DNA of 64,000 nt, from positions 1-64,000 of the forward strand of contig CASDWJ010000025.1 in the NCBI GenBank assembly GCA_949284695.1, written 5' to 3'. Origin of the DNA: an uncultured Christensenella sp. (lineage in GTDB: Bacteria; Bacillota; Clostridia; Christensenellales; UBA3700). Of this stretch, positions 17,027 through 24,998 are shown in pieces; the first letter of the stretch is position 1; the number at the start of each line of letters is the position of its first letter. The notes under the pieces are model-generated. The model ran no database searches. It was not told where the DNA came from and worked only from the letters and a program-made list of their open reading frames with translations. Position numbers and translations under genes: made by a program.

Positions 17027-17716
17027 ATGGGGAAAACGGCTACCGTCAAAAAGCCCGTATCTTATTGCTATATGCCATATTTCGACGGCGAAGGCAATAC
17101 GGCGTTTATTGAAGTCTGGCAGATACTCGAGGACGAAGTGCTCGGCGTCTTATATCCGTGGCAATACGTTCCTGCGGCTCAGACCAGTTCCCGTATCGAA
17201 ACTCTCAACTTTCTCGCTCTCACACAATTCGAAGAAGACTCGGCAAAATATCCCGGCGTGAAGTTCATCTACAAGGTGAGCAGTCGTCTGCTTGCAGAAG
17301 GCAACGTGCACAGGCTCGCAGGTCTTTTGAAAGACGAACTCGTGCTGTGCTTCGATATTTTCCAACTTGAAGCCTTTGGTGAAAGGAACAGCCGTCTCGG
17401 TCTCAATTTTCTGACCAAAAGAGGCGCGCACATCGTCATCGAAGGTATAGAACGTGCTCCGATGGACGTAATAGCCAAGTATCAGCCCGAATATTTTTTA
17501 TTGGACTACCGCTATTACAATCAGAGTAATTTTTCGCTTCTCTCGATATTCTCGGGCTTAGCGAAACAAAAGGGGATAAAACTCGCGCTCGGCAACGTCG
17601 TCAGCAAAAACGATATCGGCTTGTTCGAGAAAGAGGGCGTCGCCGCTTTCAGCGGGAGCGCGTACGCAAAACCCAAAAAGAAACTTGAAACTTTGCTCGG
17701 CAAAGCTGATCAATGA
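17027..17716 (+). CDS. Degenerate EAL-domain protein, probably non-catalytic
   Basis: A 229-aa protein that follows the outline of a c-di-GMP phosphodiesterase EAL domain without its active site. YMPYFDGEGNTAFIEVWQIL corresponds to the YQPI opening strand, but the EAL triad is replaced by LGVLYPW. KFIYKVSSRLL aligns with the LSINLS strand with the metal-binding Asn lost. LVLCFDIFQLE replaces LEITE, GAHIVIEGIE replaces the DDFG strand, and YFLLDYRYY replaces the KID strand. KLALGNVVSKNDIGLFEKEG lacks the AEGVE glutamate. It could be an inactive c-di-GMP or protein receptor. The start at 17027 is chosen because AAGGAGG precedes it and a promoter lies at 16944; a longer frame would start upstream of that promoter. 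Confidence 0.62.
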   Translation: MGKTATVKKPVSYCYMPYFDGEGNTAFIEVWQILEDEVLGVLYPWQYVPAAQTSSRIETLNFLALTQFEEDSAKYPGVKFIYKVSSRLLAEGNVHRLAGLLKDELVLCFDIFQLEAFGERNSRLGLNFLTKRGAHIVIEGIERAPMDVIAKYQPEYFLLDYRYYNQSNFSLLSIFSGLAKQKGIKLALGNVVSKNDIGLFEKEGVAAFSGSAYAKPKKKLETLLGKADQ

Positions 17717-17796
17717 GGACTAAGCGCCGCAAGGCGTGACATAAGGGCACAAAACAAAAACAATATCAAATCTAAAAAGATAAGGAGAGTAAAATT

Positions 17797-18759
17797 ATGA
17801 AAAAGAGTTTGGTAATTACAACAATAGCTACCGTGCTCGTGATCGTAGTTGCTTTGACCACCGCGACCTTCGCGTGGTTCTCGACTTCGTCGGCAGCGAA
17901 TATCGAAAACACGTTTGCAGTAGCTGCAAGCGGCTCAGGTGCAGATATATACAGATGGAGCCGCGCGGCCAACAACTATGAAGGCGTAGCGACAACGACG
18001 TGGGAACTCGGTTCTTACAACACGGATTTCGAGTGGATCAGCCCCGGCAATGCGATTACGGGTACCGCCGGCAACGTAACCGGTTACAATCCGCTTATGC
18101 CTCAGGCGATACTCAGCGACGCAGTCGACGGCACGACCGGTTTGCCAAACATCAACTTCGTCTATGCGTCTAACCAGCAGAGTACCGCAAAAAATCCCGC
18201 AAGCATTGCGTCTGATGCGGATTCTAAATTGCATCCTATCGCGGTAAGATTCCTGCTTGTACCCACATACGACAGTACCACGGTAACCATTACCGCTACG
18301 GTAAAAATCGATGACGCGACCGTTCGTGCAAATATCGATGCGGCGAAGGCGTTCAGATTTGCCATTATCGGCACACCGTCCAGTCCTGCGAGCGCAACTA
18401 ACCAGGAATTTACTTTCGCTACGAACTACAAATATCTGACCAACGGTTTCACTTTTGACACCGAACAACCAGATCCTGACAATACGATTGACACCTCGGA
18501 TTATTCCGACAGCGGTTATGTCAGCACCGCTGCCGGAGCCGCAGCTACTGCGACCTCTATCGTTTCCGTAGCAAACTATAGCACAATGAGCTCTACAACG
18601 ACCGAGCTTGCGCAGACCATCAGCTTCCAGGCTACCAGCGCGAGCCAGTACGATTGCGTTATGTATATCTGGTTCGACGGTTCTGTAGTAACGAACTCGA
18701 CATCCAACGGTTCTGTAAGTTTCACTTTGGGATTCAAGGGTGCAAATAACAACGGCTGA
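17797..18759 (+). CDS. Exported protein with SipW-type signal peptide (TasA/camelysin-like)
   Basis: A 320-aa secreted protein. The N-terminus MKKSLVITTIATVLVIVVAL followed by TTATFAWFSTSSAANIENTF is a SipW-type signal peptide: cleavage is expected just before or within the FAWFS block, as in TasA and camelysin proteins of Bacillus biofilms. The mature part is Ser/Thr/Ala/Asn-rich and beta-strand-like, and ends VVTNSTSNGSVSFTLGFKGA, the kind of C-terminal strand seen in these fibre subunits. AAGGAGAG precedes the start. It follows the EAL-like gene by 80 bp and is closed by a strong terminator. Two S26B peptidases that could process it lie 3-6 kb downstream. Confidence 0.78.
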   Translation: MKKSLVITTIATVLVIVVALTTATFAWFSTSSAANIENTFAVAASGSGADIYRWSRAANNYEGVATTTWELGSYNTDFEWISPGNAITGTAGNVTGYNPLMPQAILSDAVDGTTGLPNINFVYASNQQSTAKNPASIASDADSKLHPIAVRFLLVPTYDSTTVTITATVKIDDATVRANIDAAKAFRFAIIGTPSSPASATNQEFTFATNYKYLTNGFTFDTEQPDPDNTIDTSDYSDSGYVSTAAGAAATATSIVSVANYSTMSSTTTELAQTISFQATSASQYDCVMYIWFDGSVVTNSTSNGSVSFTLGFKGANNNG

Positions 18760-18826
18760 TCCGTCACAGGCGACTTAAGCGATTGATTGTTTGGATACGT
18801 CAATCCTAAGAATTTGAAACAATCTA

Positions 18827-18855
18827 CCTCACCCCGCAAGCGGGGTGGGGTTTTT
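18827..18855 (+). terminator. Terminator after the first TasA-like gene
   Basis: CCTCACCCCGC (18827-18837) pairs with GCGGGGTGGGG (18840-18850), the innermost bases forming the loop, followed by TTTTT. Confidence 0.9.
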
Positions 18856-18933
18856 GCGCTTCTGAAAAGGTATTTTTTGGCAAAAATTGCCGTTTTCGCG
18901 TTGATTTTCAACGCATTTTTTTGTCTTTTGCTA

Positions 18934-18962
18934 TTGACAGCCGCATAAGATTATAATATAAT
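18934..18962 (+). promoter_or_regulatory. Promoter P2 of the AAA/SipW operon
   Basis: TTGACA (18934-18939), 17-nt spacer, TATAAT (18957-18962); a second TATAAT overlaps at 18952. The shared 10-mer TATTGACAGC precedes it. The roughly 90-nt leader is GC-rich, with GGGCGC and GCGCACCC able to pair. Confidence 0.78.
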
Positions 18963-19055
18963 ATTTATATATGCGGCACGGGCGCGGGCGCATTGCGCAC
19001 CCGTCGCGGGAAAGTCTTTTACAACTTTAAACGACCGTGGCGCATGGGATAAGGA

Positions 19056-19886
19056 ATGGGAAGAGAGTTCAACAAGTCCAAGCAGGACGAGATCATCAAA
19101 AATCAGAAGATACGTGCGGCGAGCAGACGGCGCACCGCTACTACTGTCATCATCATTTTCCTTATTTGTGCTCTTTTGCTGACGGGCGCCGCATGGGGTA
19201 CGATCGTTTTCATTGACGCCAACAGCATGAGGATCGTCGTCGACAAGAACAACGTCGGCGATATCACGGTAAGCAAGACGGCAGATTTTGCTTCGCCTTC
19301 TTCTGTGCTCAAGATGAACGGACCGGAGGATATTTCCAACATCACGTATGACTGGATATACAGGGACGATCTTTTCGGCAAAGAGGGCGATCATCACGGC
19401 GACAACTATATCGCGTTCAGCTTTTTCCTTAAGAACGTCGGCGACAGCGACATACTTTTCAAAAGCTCTATCGTGCTCAACTACGTCTCCAAGGACATAG
19501 AGAGGGCGGTCAGGATCGTGATAATCGAGGACGAAGAAAAGGCGACCTGTTATGCGGTGCCGCGTTCTGACGGCACGCCCGAGTATATCGCTTACGACAC
19601 CGACGTCAAGGAGACTCAACAGCCGTTGCCGCTCGGGGAGAGCAAGCTCGACGAACTGCTCGGCACCAACGTCACCACTCCGTTTTCGAGCGACGAGCCC
19701 AAGGACAACAACATCACCGTGTTCGAGTCCGACGACACTTTCCTTGCCGTGGACGAAGTCAGGAAATACACCGTGCTGATATGGCTCGAAGGCTCCGACA
19801 GCGACTGCATGGACGCTATCATCGGGGCGAAAGTCAACTTTGAATACAACTTCCGCGTCACTCAGGTGGACGCAATACAACCGTAA
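19056..19886 (+). CDS. Single-pass membrane protein with TasA-like ectodomain
   Basis: A 276-aa protein with a basic cytoplasmic N-terminus (MGREFNKSKQDEIIKNQKIR), one transmembrane segment at about residues 30-55 (TTVIIIFLICALLLTGAAWG) and an extracellular domain. The ectodomain contains YIAFSFFLKNVGDSDILFKS and YTVLIWLEGSDSDCMDAIIG, motifs that resemble the second half of SipW-dependent TasA-type proteins. The transmembrane segment could also be an uncleaved or late-cleaved SipW-type signal. AAGGA abuts the ATG, so the ribosome site is poorly spaced. It is the first gene of the operon, 15 bp upstream of the AAA gene, and may anchor the fibre or link it to the ATPase. Confidence 0.72.
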   Translation: MGREFNKSKQDEIIKNQKIRAASRRRTATTVIIIFLICALLLTGAAWGTIVFIDANSMRIVVDKNNVGDITVSKTADFASPSSVLKMNGPEDISNITYDWIYRDDLFGKEGDHHGDNYIAFSFFLKNVGDSDILFKSSIVLNYVSKDIERAVRIVIIEDEEKATCYAVPRSDGTPEYIAYDTDVKETQQPLPLGESKLDELLGTNVTTPFSSDEPKDNNITVFESDDTFLAVDEVRKYTVLIWLEGSDSDCMDAIIGAKVNFEYNFRVTQVDAIQP

Positions 19887-19901
19887 GATGAGGGGAAGTC
19901 T

Positions 19902-21437
19902 ATGGACAATATGCTAAATTTCATCAAAGCGTTTCTGGGCGTGCTGTGGGGCGGCGTCTCTCAGATATTCGTCGGCATTTTCGGCGGTATCTTTCAGATG
20001 TTCAATTTCCCGGCATACTACGACGCTTTCTGGGTCAACGCCAACGGCTGGGGTGCAGGCGAGTGGATCCTCGCGATCCTCATCGCTATCCTCGTCGTTG
20101 CGATACTCGTCGCGCTCGTGTGGGTCATCGTATGGTTTGCGCTACGTCTTGTCAGGCGTTTCAAAAAACCCGTGATCAATCAGGATCTGCTCGACGAGAT
20201 CCACAACCTCAAAAAGCAGATACTCAAGGTCACGCAGGAAAAAGACAGGATCCTCCGCATGAAGGTCACGGGCGCGGAGGGCGACGCGTTCCTCGAAGGG
20301 CTTGAGACCGAAGAAGGCGAGGAGGAGAGCGGAGACGAGAAAAAGCTCAAAGAGGGCGAAAGCCGCTTCTTCAAACTGACCGAAGTCGATCAGATCTATG
20401 AGAATTACACCCCGCCCGAGTACGACAACGAGATCACGCTCGCAGAGATCTGCGACCGCTTCCGCAATTTCGCGGCGAGCAGGTTGCGCCTCTATTACGA
20501 GCCGCGTATAATCCGCCTGTTCTGGGCGGGCATGTCCACGACGAGACTGCTGATACTGCAAGGTATCTCCGGTACAGGTAAGACCTCACTCGCGTACGCG
20601 ACGGGTCAGTTCCTCGACAACCCCGCGACGATCGCCTCCGTCCAGCCGTCCTGGCGTGACCGTACAGAGCTGTTCGGTTACTTCAACGAATTTACCAAGC
20701 GCTTCAACGAGACCGAGGTGCTCAAAAAGATGTACGAGGCGACCTGGAACGAGAATATCTACATCACCGTCCTCGACGAAATGAACATCGCGCGTGTCGA
20801 GTATTATTTCGCAGAAATGTTGTCCATTCTCGAAATGCCGTCGCGCGATAACTGGATCGTCGACCTCGTCCCCAGCGGTTGGCCGAGCGACCCCAAACAC
20901 GTCGTCAAAGGCAGATTTACCCTGCCGCAGAATATGTGGTTCATCGGCACCGCGAACAACGACGACTCGACCTTCGCAATATCGGATAAGGTCTACGACC
21001 GTGCTATACCGATCAACATCAATACAAAAGGCGTTCCCTTCGACGCGCCGGATACCGACAAGCTCTATGTGTCGTTCAAACACGTCGAGAATATGTTCAA
21101 GATCGCGCAGGAAGAACACAAGGTCTCTCAAGAGGTCATCGATAAGATCAATACCCTCGACGATTACGTCATCGAACACTTCAGGCTCGCGTTCGGTAAC
21201 CGTATCGTCAAACAGCTCAAAGAGTTCGTGCCCTCTTACGTCGCTTGCGGCGGTACCGAGATCGACGGCATAGACTACGTGCTCTGCAATAAGATACTCA
21301 GAAAGTTCGAGTCTCTTAACCTCGGCTTCATCCGCGACGAGATTGACGGACTCTGCGATTACCTCTCCGAACTCTTCGGCGAGGAAAATATGGGAGAAAG
21401 CAAAGAGTATCTGCAAAGACTCAAAAAACTCTTTTAG
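19902..21437 (+). CDS. Membrane-anchored McrB-like AAA+ ATPase
   Basis: A 511-aa AAA+ protein. Residues about 5-30 are an amphipathic or hydrophobic hairpin and about 52-80 a strong transmembrane helix (WILAILIAILVVAILVALVW), followed by a coiled coil (DEIHNLKKQILKVTQEKDRI) and an acidic linker. The AAA_5-type core has Walker A GISGTGKT (about residue 221), Walker B ITVLDEMNIAR (about 288), and FIGTANNDDSTFAISDKVYDRA, here split as the sensor GTANNDDS and the arginine-bearing KVYDRA, resembling the McrB NxxD...DR signature. McrB relatives use GTP or ATP to move nucleic acid or remodel proteins. Membrane anchoring is unusual for that group. The DUF2357-like partner is two genes downstream. Confidence 0.82.
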   Translation: MDNMLNFIKAFLGVLWGGVSQIFVGIFGGIFQMFNFPAYYDAFWVNANGWGAGEWILAILIAILVVAILVALVWVIVWFALRLVRRFKKPVINQDLLDEIHNLKKQILKVTQEKDRILRMKVTGAEGDAFLEGLETEEGEEESGDEKKLKEGESRFFKLTEVDQIYENYTPPEYDNEITLAEICDRFRNFAASRLRLYYEPRIIRLFWAGMSTTRLLILQGISGTGKTSLAYATGQFLDNPATIASVQPSWRDRTELFGYFNEFTKRFNETEVLKKMYEATWNENIYITVLDEMNIARVEYYFAEMLSILEMPSRDNWIVDLVPSGWPSDPKHVVKGRFTLPQNMWFIGTANNDDSTFAISDKVYDRAIPININTKGVPFDAPDTDKLYVSFKHVENMFKIAQEEHKVSQEVIDKINTLDDYVIEHFRLAFGNRIVKQLKEFVPSYVACGGTEIDGIDYVLCNKILRKFESLNLGFIRDEIDGLCDYLSELFGEENMGESKEYLQRLKKLF

Positions 21438-21760
21438 CCGCAGGGTCGCAGGGCGACTGCCAAGGTCGGCTTCGCGGGTTGCAACTTGTATCGCATAGCG
21501 ATAAAGTTGGCTTCGCGTATTGCAACTTGTATCGCTTAGCGATAGTTACAAATGCTCCCCGTCACACGGGGGTCGCGGGTTGCAACTTGTATCGCTTAGC
21601 GATAGCTACAAATGCTCCCCGTCACACGGGGTCGCGGGTTGCAACTTGTATCGCTTAGCGATAGCTACCAATGCTCCCCGTCACACGGGGTCGCGGGTTG
21701 CAACTTGTATCGCATAGCGATAGATTACAAGCAATGAAATATTACGGGTCACACCCGGGA
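21438..21760. repeat. Array 2: tandem ~59-bp hairpin repeats, same family as array 1
   Basis: Five copies of GCAACTTGTATCGCWTAGCG start at 21481, 21522, 21582, 21641 and 21700. Each holds TATCGC-TTA(or ATA)-GCGATA. Three units carry CCCCGT-CAC-ACGGGG (21557-21571, 21617-21631, 21676-21690), and the last carries CGGGT-CAC-ACCCG (21745-21757), which abuts the ribosome site of the signal peptidase gene. The array opens with GGTCGCAGGGCGACTGCCAA, matching array 1 (GGTCGCGGGGCGACAGCCAA). It fills the 333-bp gap inside the operon. Confidence 0.9.
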
Positions 21761-21770
21761 AGGAGAATAT

Positions 21771-23000
21771 ATGTCAAAGCAAAATACACAAGCAAAAACA
21801 GGCAAGGGCAAAAAAGCGCTCAATATCGCGCTGATCGTCCTTCAAATACTCATCGTCATTGCCGCGATCGCGTTTTCGATATCCATACTGTTGTCGACGG
21901 GATACGAGAGCAATACCGATTTCGGCAAATCGTCGATAAGACTGATGCCTGTCCTGACCGACAGTATGAACGGAGATCAGAAAGACAGCTTCAAGGCGGG
22001 AGATCTCATCATCGTCAAAAGCGCAGAAAAAGTCGACGCCAACTCGCTCGAAGTGGGCGACATCGTGACCTATCTCGATTACGTCGGCTCAGATCTGCAG
22101 TTCGTGACCCACCGTATCGTCGACAAGTCGATCACCACGCTTGCAGACGGCTCGCAAGTTGCGGTATTCGAGACGATGGGAGACGCAGAGACCTCGGGCA
22201 TCACCAAGACGCTGTATTCGGGCGACATAAAGGGCGTATACGTCGGCAAAATCGCGGGTCTGGGCAGTGCGATCTTCTGGCTTCAGGATCCCACGCATTT
22301 CTTCCTTGTGATCATGCTCCCGTTGATACTCCTTTTGCTCTACAACGCATATATCGTGGTGCGCATCGTTATAGATTACAAGCTCAAGAAGCAGAGAGAA
22401 CAGCTCGCAGTCGCCACTCCTCAGGGCTCCGCGTCTCTCGACGAGGAGGAGATCAAGCGCCGCGCGATCGAAGAATATCTGAAGTCGCAGGGCATTGCCC
22501 CCGCCGAAAAGTCGGAAGAAACGCCTGCCGATAACGGCGAGGCTGAGACCGCGCCTGAGGAGCAGACCGCAGAGGAACTGCCCGTAGCCGAAAAGACCGA
22601 CGAGCCCGCTCCCGCCGGGACGGCAGAGCAGGAAGCTCCCGCAGAGGAGACGGAGAAAGAAACTCCCGCAGAGGAGACGGATATCCCCGTCGCGGAACAG
22701 ACTGCAGAGAAAGTGCAGGAAGCGCCCGCCGATGACGAAAAACCCGCGGCAGATGAAAAAGCCGAGGAGGAGAAGAAGCCCAAGGCAAAGACTGCCGCAA
22801 AGAAGCCTGCGGCAAAGACCACTGCAAAGGCAGAGACGGCAAAACCCGCAGCAAAGACCACCGCAAAGGCAGAGACGGCAAAACCCGCGGCAAAGACTAC
22901 GGCAAAGACTGCCGCAAAGAAGCCTGCGGCAAAGACCGCAAAACCCGCGGCTGAAAAGAAGTCCGCGGCGAAAAAGACGACCGTGAAAACCTCGGAATAA
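21771..23000 (+). CDS. SipW/S26B-type signal peptidase with acidic and H1-like tails
   Basis: A 409-aa protein. Residues 1-205 form an ER/archaeal-type (S26B) signal peptidase: N-terminal transmembrane helix (about 17-42), catalytic Ser65 in VLTDSMNGD, the strand GDLIIVKSAEKV, catalytic His114 in FVTHRIVDKS, and a second transmembrane helix (about 180-205). This class processes SipW-type precursors such as TasA. The remaining 200 residues are unusual: an acidic Glu/Ala/Pro region (about 215-330) and then a Lys/Ala/Pro/Thr region with KPAAKTTAKAETA repeats, resembling histone H1 tails. By topology the tail is probably cytoplasmic. GGAAGGAG precedes the start. Confidence 0.88.
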   Translation: MSKQNTQAKTGKGKKALNIALIVLQILIVIAAIAFSISILLSTGYESNTDFGKSSIRLMPVLTDSMNGDQKDSFKAGDLIIVKSAEKVDANSLEVGDIVTYLDYVGSDLQFVTHRIVDKSITTLADGSQVAVFETMGDAETSGITKTLYSGDIKGVYVGKIAGLGSAIFWLQDPTHFFLVIMLPLILLLLYNAYIVVRIVIDYKLKKQREQLAVATPQGSASLDEEEIKRRAIEEYLKSQGIAPAEKSEETPADNGEAETAPEEQTAEELPVAEKTDEPAPAGTAEQEAPAEETEKETPAEETDIPVAEQTAEKVQEAPADDEKPAADEKAEEEKKPKAKTAAKKPAAKTTAKAETAKPAAKTTAKAETAKPAAKTTAKTAAKKPAAKTAKPAAEKKSAAKKTTVKTSE

Positions 23001-23027
23001 TACTTCCGCATCAGGGACAGGGGGAAT

Positions 23028-24998
23028 ATGGACGACAGACAAAAATTTGACGAATACGTCGAAAGGATAAACGCTCTGTTGCGCTCGGACGATTTTTACC
23101 AGACGTTCAAGCGCAGGCTCCGCGCGTCCAAACCGCAATTCAAACTGGCGAAAAAGAGCAGGACGAAACAGTTCGAGACAGACTGGATCGAGATGATCGA
23201 GTCGTGTATCACGAGCCTTGACAATATCGTCAGAAATCCGAGGAAATTCATAGTAATAGAGGAGGATATCGTCGATATTTCGCTCGCACGCGCCATATCG
23301 ACGGAATCCGTCAAGCACCTCGCTCAGCATACCAATATGATCGCGAGCGTGGACAAAGAGGGCAACGTCACCCCCAATAAGATACTCAATACGACCAAGG
23401 AGGAGAGCTTCGAGATCTACGAAAACCGCTTCATCTACACCTTGCTCAAGAACTTGTCCAACTTTATCGCCCGCCGTATGGACGCGATAAAAAAGGCGTA
23501 CGTCAATGACAATATATTAGAACTGGACGTAGACGCGAATTTCTTTATGGGCAAGACGCGCGTGTTTTACAATCTCGAACTGATAGGTTCTGTGCCCTCC
23601 GACCTCGAAGAGGAGATACAAGGCTCCGACCTTAAGATAGTCGAACGCGTGACGAAACTTCAACGCATAATCTCAGACTTTCTGTCTTCGCCGTTCGCCA
23701 AGCAGATGATCAACAGCGCACCCGTGCGCCCGCCTATCACGCGTACCAACGTAATACTCAAAAACCCAGACTTCAAAAAGGCGCTCGTGCTGTGGCAGTT
23801 TATCGAAAGCTATTCAAAAATGGGCTTTTCTGTCGAAAACAGCAGCGAGAAGATGGCTGTCGACGAGGGAGTCGAGACCGCGGTCGGAGACATGATGTTC
23901 ATCTGCAATTCGCTGATGGAAGGTCTCATCAAAGCGAAAGTCGACGATGCTCTGTTCTTCGACGAAGCCAATATGACGGAAACCGAAGAAGAACAGGGAG
24001 AAAAAGAGGGAGAGAAAGAGGGAGAAAAGGAAAAAGAAGTCGAAAAGCCGGAAGAAACTCCCGCACCCGAGACGGTCGAAACCCCTTCTCCCGAGGAGAC
24101 CGAGGAGAACGCAGAAGAAAGCGGAGAGGAGACCCGGGAAGAAAAGAAGGACGAGGAGCAGGAAGAAGAACTGCCCGACGAATTCGGAGTTGCGGAACTG
24201 CGCAACCTCTTTCAGCAGACCGAAGGCAAGGTCGACAAGGCTCAGCTTGCGCGTATCAACAAGGCGATCGACCGCGTATTGCTCAGCGAGAGCACGTTGC
24301 GCGCGAAGAGGAAGTCGGACGTCGCGAAGATACAGTACCGCCAGAAAGAGATAGAGCAGGAAAAAATGCTCAAGGAGATGGAAAAAGAAAGGCTCGCGCT
24401 CGAGAGATCTCTCGCCAAAAAGGAGAAGATCGCGAAGAAAGAGCAGGAGTCGCTCGAAAGGCAGAGAGAACGCGACAGAAAGCGTCTTGAAAAACTCGAG
24501 CAGGAAATGCGCGAAAAGGCGGGAGAGATCGCGCCGACCGACGAGGAGAATATCCCGCGTGAAGATCTCGGCGAGGTCGACGATATGTCCGTAATGCCGA
24601 TGGCCGAAGCGTTGAAAATGAACGAAAAAGAAGAAAACGACGCCGCGGTCCCCGTAGCAAAAACGCCTGACGAAGCTGACGGAGAAGCGGCGGCAGAGGA
24701 AAACAAAGTCTCGGACGAAGCGGCGGCGGCAACCGACGAAGCGGCTGACGGAGAAGCGGCGGCAGATCCCGCTCCGCCTGCGACAGAGGCGGCTGAGGAC
24801 AGCGCAGGCGAAGAAGTTGCGGTTGAGGAAAAAGACGTCAAGGACGAAGCGGCGGAAGCAGAAACGACGACTCCCGCAGAAGAAGAAAAGCAGGATGTCG
24901 AGGACTCCTCCGAGGGCGAGCCGACGGGCAGCTCCGAGAGCGCCGCAACAGATAAGAAATCCGCCACGGACGGCGATGGCGAGGGCGATGGAAACTAA
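23028..24998 (+). CDS. DUF2357-like protein with coiled coil and acidic tail
   Basis: A 656-aa protein. Residues 1-300 resemble DUF2357 proteins, the McrC-like partners of McrB-type ATPases: VRNPRKFIVIEEDIVDI, the block SVKHLAQHTNMIASVDKEGN and the signature YENRFIYTLLKNL (about 131-143). A Glu-rich linker (about 320-385), a long charged coiled coil (about 395-510, many LEKLEQE-type heptads) and a highly acidic Ala/Glu tail (about 520-656) follow. In characterised relatives the C-terminus is a PD-(D/E)xK nuclease; none is visible here, so nucleic-acid cleavage is not supported. No signal peptide or transmembrane segment, so it should be cytosolic. The stop overlaps the next start. Confidence 0.68.
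   Translation: MDDRQKFDEYVERINALLRSDDFYQTFKRRLRASKPQFKLAKKSRTKQFETDWIEMIESCITSLDNIVRNPRKFIVIEEDIVDISLARAISTESVKHLAQHTNMIASVDKEGNVTPNKILNTTKEESFEIYENRFIYTLLKNLSNFIARRMDAIKKAYVNDNILELDVDANFFMGKTRVFYNLELIGSVPSDLEEEIQGSDLKIVERVTKLQRIISDFLSSPFAKQMINSAPVRPPITRTNVILKNPDFKKALVLWQFIESYSKMGFSVENSSEKMAVDEGVETAVGDMMFICNSLMEGLIKAKVDDALFFDEANMTETEEEQGEKEGEKEGEKEKEVEKPEETPAPETVETPSPEETEENAEESGEETREEKKDEEQEEELPDEFGVAELRNLFQQTEGKVDKAQLARINKAIDRVLLSESTLRAKRKSDVAKIQYRQKEIEQEKMLKEMEKERLALERSLAKKEKIAKKEQESLERQRERDRKRLEKLEQEMREKAGEIAPTDEENIPREDLGEVDDMSVMPMAEALKMNEKEENDAAVPVAKTPDEADGEAAAEENKVSDEAAAATDEAADGEAAADPAPPATEAAEDSAGEEVAVEEKDVKDEAAEAETTTPAEEEKQDVEDSSEGEPTGSSESAATDKKSATDGDGEGDGN

Noticed and set aside
19902..24998. 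Active Type IV restriction system (McrBC)
   Set aside because: No nuclease motif is visible in the DUF2357-like protein, no DNA-recognition domain is visible, the ATPase is membrane-anchored, and the operon is shared with signal peptidases and secreted proteins.
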